Assembly: GCA_025361685.1 (NCBI GenBank) | Contig: JANYKE010000176.1 | Span: 1-5,851, forward strand | Length of the DNA stretch: 5,851 nt | DNA from: Eubacteriales bacterium | Lineage (GTDB): Bacteria > Bacillota > Clostridia > JANYKE01 | Reading direction: 5' to 3' | Shown here: positions 3,462-5,851 of the stretch, one piece after another | How the letters are laid out: every line of letters starts with the position of its first letter | Numbering within the stretch: position 1 is the stretch's first letter | The notes under the pieces: model-generated | What the model saw: the letters and a program-made list of their open reading frames with translations, nothing else | What the model was told of the DNA's origin: nothing | The model's database searches: none | Position numbers and translations under genes: made by a program

Positions 3462-5851
3462 TTATTTCACTGTGCTAGGTCCGAAAACCGCAAGCTCAGA
3501 CATATTAGAAAATGACAATGTTGACGGGATACTCGTGTTGTTATTTCCAAGCACTGTGTACTTAATGTAACGAACATTTTGTGTGTCGTTGAATACTACA
3601 TAGCTCAACACAGAATCCGTTACTTTAGCGAATCTTCCTGTCACAAATGTATTAAGTGTGATAAGCTCATCATTTCCCGGAACAATTACAGCTGTACCGG
3701 TTGACCAATCATCATACCCAAGTCCCAAAACATTTCGAGTAGCGTATCCGCAACTTGCACTGCTAAAATCCAATGCTGCTGCAGTGCTTGATTCTGTGCA
3801 TGCTGCAGGAAGATCTACGGCCACTTGCTTCCATGTTACATTATCACTTGATACAAACACATCGAACAATAGCGATTGAGTGGTAGGGTTTCCGCCGCCA
3901 ATTGCCACTGCTCCAACATCTGTTGCAACTCCTAAATCAACTACTACATCAGCTTGACCAGCAACAACGAAAACGGTATTCCAGTTATTGTCAAAGAAAT
4001 TCGGCAGAGGTCTTCCAACACGGTCAGTCTTGTACACGTGTCCTTTGGTATCTATTATTGAGAGCATGCTTGTATTTAGGGAGATTTTTGCTCCTATGTC
4101 AACAGTTTTTGGTGATGGTACCGGTGTTGGTACAGGTGTAGGTGTTGGTACAGGTGTAGGTGTAGGTGTAGGTGTAGGAGTTGGTGTAGCTATTGATGAT
4201 AAATATGTTAGAGCTGCGTCAGTGATCTTGGCAGCTTCTGCTCTTGTTATGCTGTTACCCGGTTTGAATGAGAACTTGCCATCAGCTTCAGCGTAACCGT
4301 TTACAATTTCCAATTGAACAAACGCTGCCACTGCTAACTTTGCATAAGCTTGTATTTGGTCTTTATCAACAAAGTTTGCAAGTATGCTATCCGCCTGAAC
4401 TTCAGTTGGTAATGCAATGCCACGTTTAACTAATGCTCTTGAGGTAAAGGTTACCATCTGCTCTCTGGACATTTGAGCTGCTGCTCCAAACGATCCATCT
4501 CCCATACCGGCCGCATTTGCAAATCCTGCTTTTACAGCAGATGCTACGTATTTGTAGTACCAATCTCCCACTTTAACATCTGAGAATGTTACTGTTGCAT
4601 TTTCATCAAATACATCAAAAGCAATTGTTAATATTTTAGAAAATTCTGCTCTTGTTATTGGGTTGCCAGGTCTGAATTCAAATTGACCATTTCCTGCATC
4701 ATAACCATTAATGATATGTTTATTTGCAAGAGACATAATATATGCATATGCCCAGTGATTCTCAGGCACATCAATAAATGAAATTGGTGTTGGAACCGGT
4801 GTAGGTGTTGGAGTTGGAGTAGGTGTTGGAGTAGGTGTTGGGGTTGGTGATGGTGTTGTTTCAATGGTCGGGATTTGCACCGTAACAGATGAAGGGCTTG
4901 GCATATATGACAACGCTATGTCCAATGGGTCAACAATGCCGCCAATACCGCCGTATCTAATTTTTAGGGTTGCGTCTCCGGCGGGAGCATCCGTTATACC
5001 GTCAATCAAATATTCCCTGTAATACACGCCGTCAAATGAATATTGCATCGGTCCGTATTTAGTAGTGTTATCCATATAATCCTTATCAAAGTTAGTAATC
5101 AAAACTTTTCCACCTTGCTTAATAAGCTGAGGAGTGGGTATTGCCGAACCGTTATAAGCATTTCTGACTTCGGTTTCGGTTTTATAAATATTTTTGAAAA
5201 ATTCCATTTCCTCATAGGCATAATAACCATGACTGTACCTCGGAAGCCAATAAATTTCTACATTCCTGAATCCGTGCGCTTCCATAGCAATCTTGGCACG
5301 TAGGCTCATACGATACAGCTGAAAATCTACATAGGTAGTAAGGTTTTGGGTATTGTTCATACCACTTGATCCATAAGTATTAACTAGCCTAATCGGAACA
5401 TTGACCCTGTCAGGATGGTTTGAAATCGGTCTTATTTGCCCTGCACCCAAATCCACAATATCCGGTCCGCCGGTGCCTCCATACACAGGTTCATGTAAAA
5501 AAGCGCCCGCGATATATTCGGGATGAGCCATAACAACTCGGTGAACACTTTGCCCTGTGGTGGAAGCTCCGTCAATAAAAAACTTATCATCCGTGTTATA
5601 ATCTTCCTTTATTTGCAGAAAAGTTTCTATATATGCCTGCTCGTCGAAGGAAGACCCTTTATTGATTGGCTTCCCACTAAAGAAGTTTATTTCACCCGGA
5701 CGACCGGATGCTTCATAATAATCTATTATTGCCGGTCCTCCGTACCAATCCGAACGAGCATAAGGATATTCCAGCAAATTAATGTCAGGACTTCTAAGGT
5801 TGCTACTGCCTGTCTGATGTAAACCTATAATAATAAAGTCTGGCATATCCG
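3462..5851 (-). CDS. Surface esterase-like hydrolase with three SLH repeats and discoidin-like domain (5' partial)
   Basis: The frame is open to the window edge; numbering is from the Met at 5846-5844. That Met is probably internal, since there is no ribosome site or signal peptide and it precedes the central strand FIIIGLHQTG of an alpha/beta hydrolase. Residues 1-225 are the hydrolase: GASTTG at 93-98 with probable nucleophile Ser95, HEP at 118-120, and SHGYYA at 205-210 with probable catalytic His206; the acid is not obvious. A beta-rich region reaches about 325, then a Pro-Thr linker (331-354). Three SLH repeats follow at about 357-410, 421-472 and 492-548, carrying the signature tetrapeptides TRAE, SREQ and TRAE; SLH repeats bind pyruvylated wall polymers. 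A second Pro-Thr linker (554-579) leads to an F5/8 type C-like domain (580-790: FDNNWNT, VVVDLG, FDVFVSSDNVTW, RYIKYTVLG, SELAVFG). The product is most likely an exported, wall-anchored carbohydrate or polyester esterase. The substrate is unknown. Confidence 0.85.
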   Translation of the reverse strand, partial: DMPDFIIIGLHQTGSSNLRSPDINLLEYPYARSDWYGGPAIIDYYEASGRPGEINFFSGKPINKGSSFDEQAYIETFLQIKEDYNTDDKFFIDGASTTGQSVHRVVMAHPEYIAGAFLHEPVYGGTGGPDIVDLGAGQIRPISNHPDRVNVPIRLVNTYGSSGMNNTQNLTTYVDFQLYRMSLRAKIAMEAHGFRNVEIYWLPRYSHGYYAYEEMEFFKNIYKTETEVRNAYNGSAIPTPQLIKQGGKVLITNFDKDYMDNTTKYGPMQYSFDGVYYREYLIDGITDAPAGDATLKIRYGGIGGIVDPLDIALSYMPSPSSVTVQIPTIETTPSPTPTPTPTPTPTPTPTPVPTPISFIDVPENHWAYAYIMSLANKHIINGYDAGNGQFEFRPGNPITRAEFSKILTIAFDVFDENATVTFSDVKVGDWYYKYVASAVKAGFANAAGMGDGSFGAAAQMSREQMVTFTSRALVKRGIALPTEVQADSILANFVDKDQIQAYAKLAVAAFVQLEIVNGYAEADGKFSFKPGNSITRAEAAKITDAALTYLSSIATPTPTPTPTPTPVPTPTPVPTPVPSPKTVDIGAKISLNTSMLSIIDTKGHVYKTDRVGRPLPNFFDNNWNTVFVVAGQADVVVDLGVATDVGAVAIGGGNPTTQSLLFDVFVSSDNVTWKQVAVDLPAACTESSTAAALDFSSASCGYATRNVLGLGYDDWSTGTAVIVPGNDELITLNTFVTGRFAKVTDSVLSYVVFNDTQNVRYIKYTVLGNNNTSIPSTLSFSNMSELAVFGPSTVK
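4110..4187 (-). repeat. Second Pro-Thr linker coding repeat
   Basis: Residues 554-579 are almost only TP, VP and SP dipeptides, from tandem 6-bp coding units of the type ACACCT on the minus strand. They join the third SLH repeat to the discoidin-like domain. The linker is probably flexible, extended and a target for O-glycosylation. Confidence 0.9.
4785..4856 (-). repeat. First Pro-Thr linker coding repeat
   Basis: Residues 331-354 are TP repeats with one SP and one VP, joining the hydrolase part to the first SLH repeat. The DNA resembles the repeat at 4110-4187 in the same orientation, so the two could recombine and delete the SLH region between them. Confidence 0.9.

Noticed and set aside
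4655..4864. Minus-strand frame rich in Gln, His and Leu
   Set aside because: It is an out-of-frame reading of the Pro-Thr linker and first SLH repeat of the real gene.
5844..5846. ATG at 5846 as the true start of the surface esterase
   Set aside because: No ribosome site or signal peptide is seen, the frame is open upstream to the edge, and the Met directly precedes a core strand of the hydrolase fold.

Overview
The window looks like accessory carbohydrate-metabolism DNA from an AT-rich, Gram-positive bacterium, most likely a clostridial or related Firmicute. The reasons are the S-layer homology (SLH) repeats in a secreted protein, strong AGGAG-type ribosome sites, an AT-rich consensus sigma-A promoter and Pro-Thr linkers of the kind common in clostridial cell-surface enzymes. 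No RNA genes, CRISPR array or intact mobile element were seen. All three substantial genes lie on the minus strand, so the region is transcribed from right to left.

Layout, in the direction of minus-strand transcription. (1) 5851-3462 is a large gene with its 5' end outside the window. It encodes a cell-surface esterase-like alpha/beta hydrolase, a Pro-Thr linker, three SLH repeats, a second Pro-Thr linker and a C-terminal discoidin (F5/8 type C)-like domain. (2) 3461-2441 is about 1 kb without an intact gene. On the opposite strand it holds a decayed fragment of an AAA ATPase of the DUF4143 group, preceded by four 23-bp iteron-like repeats. It also holds an AT-rich stretch, a 20-bp palindrome, a GC-richer cluster of imperfect repeats and a very good sigma-A promoter pointing leftward. 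(3) 2440-539 encodes a cytoplasmic 633-residue alpha/beta hydrolase resembling acetyl xylan esterases, with an apparently dead second hydrolase lobe. (4) 538-326 is an intergenic gap filled mostly by a 20-unit array of mixed 6- and 7-bp repeats, followed by a 15-bp direct repeat. (5) 325-1 is the start of a gene whose N-terminus resembles the GH94 glycoside phosphorylase family; the rest lies beyond the window.

Inferred working model: the surface enzyme removes ester groups from a polysaccharide or glycoconjugate outside the cell while held to the wall by SLH repeats and possibly to the substrate by the discoidin-like domain. The cytoplasmic esterase and the phosphorylase-like protein would then process imported oligosaccharides. 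The last two genes may be co-transcribed from the promoter at 2475-2503. Substrates cannot be read from the sequence. The least explained elements are the non-coding ones: the 23-bp repeats next to the ATPase remnant, the 6/7-bp array, and the repeat cluster just upstream of the promoter.
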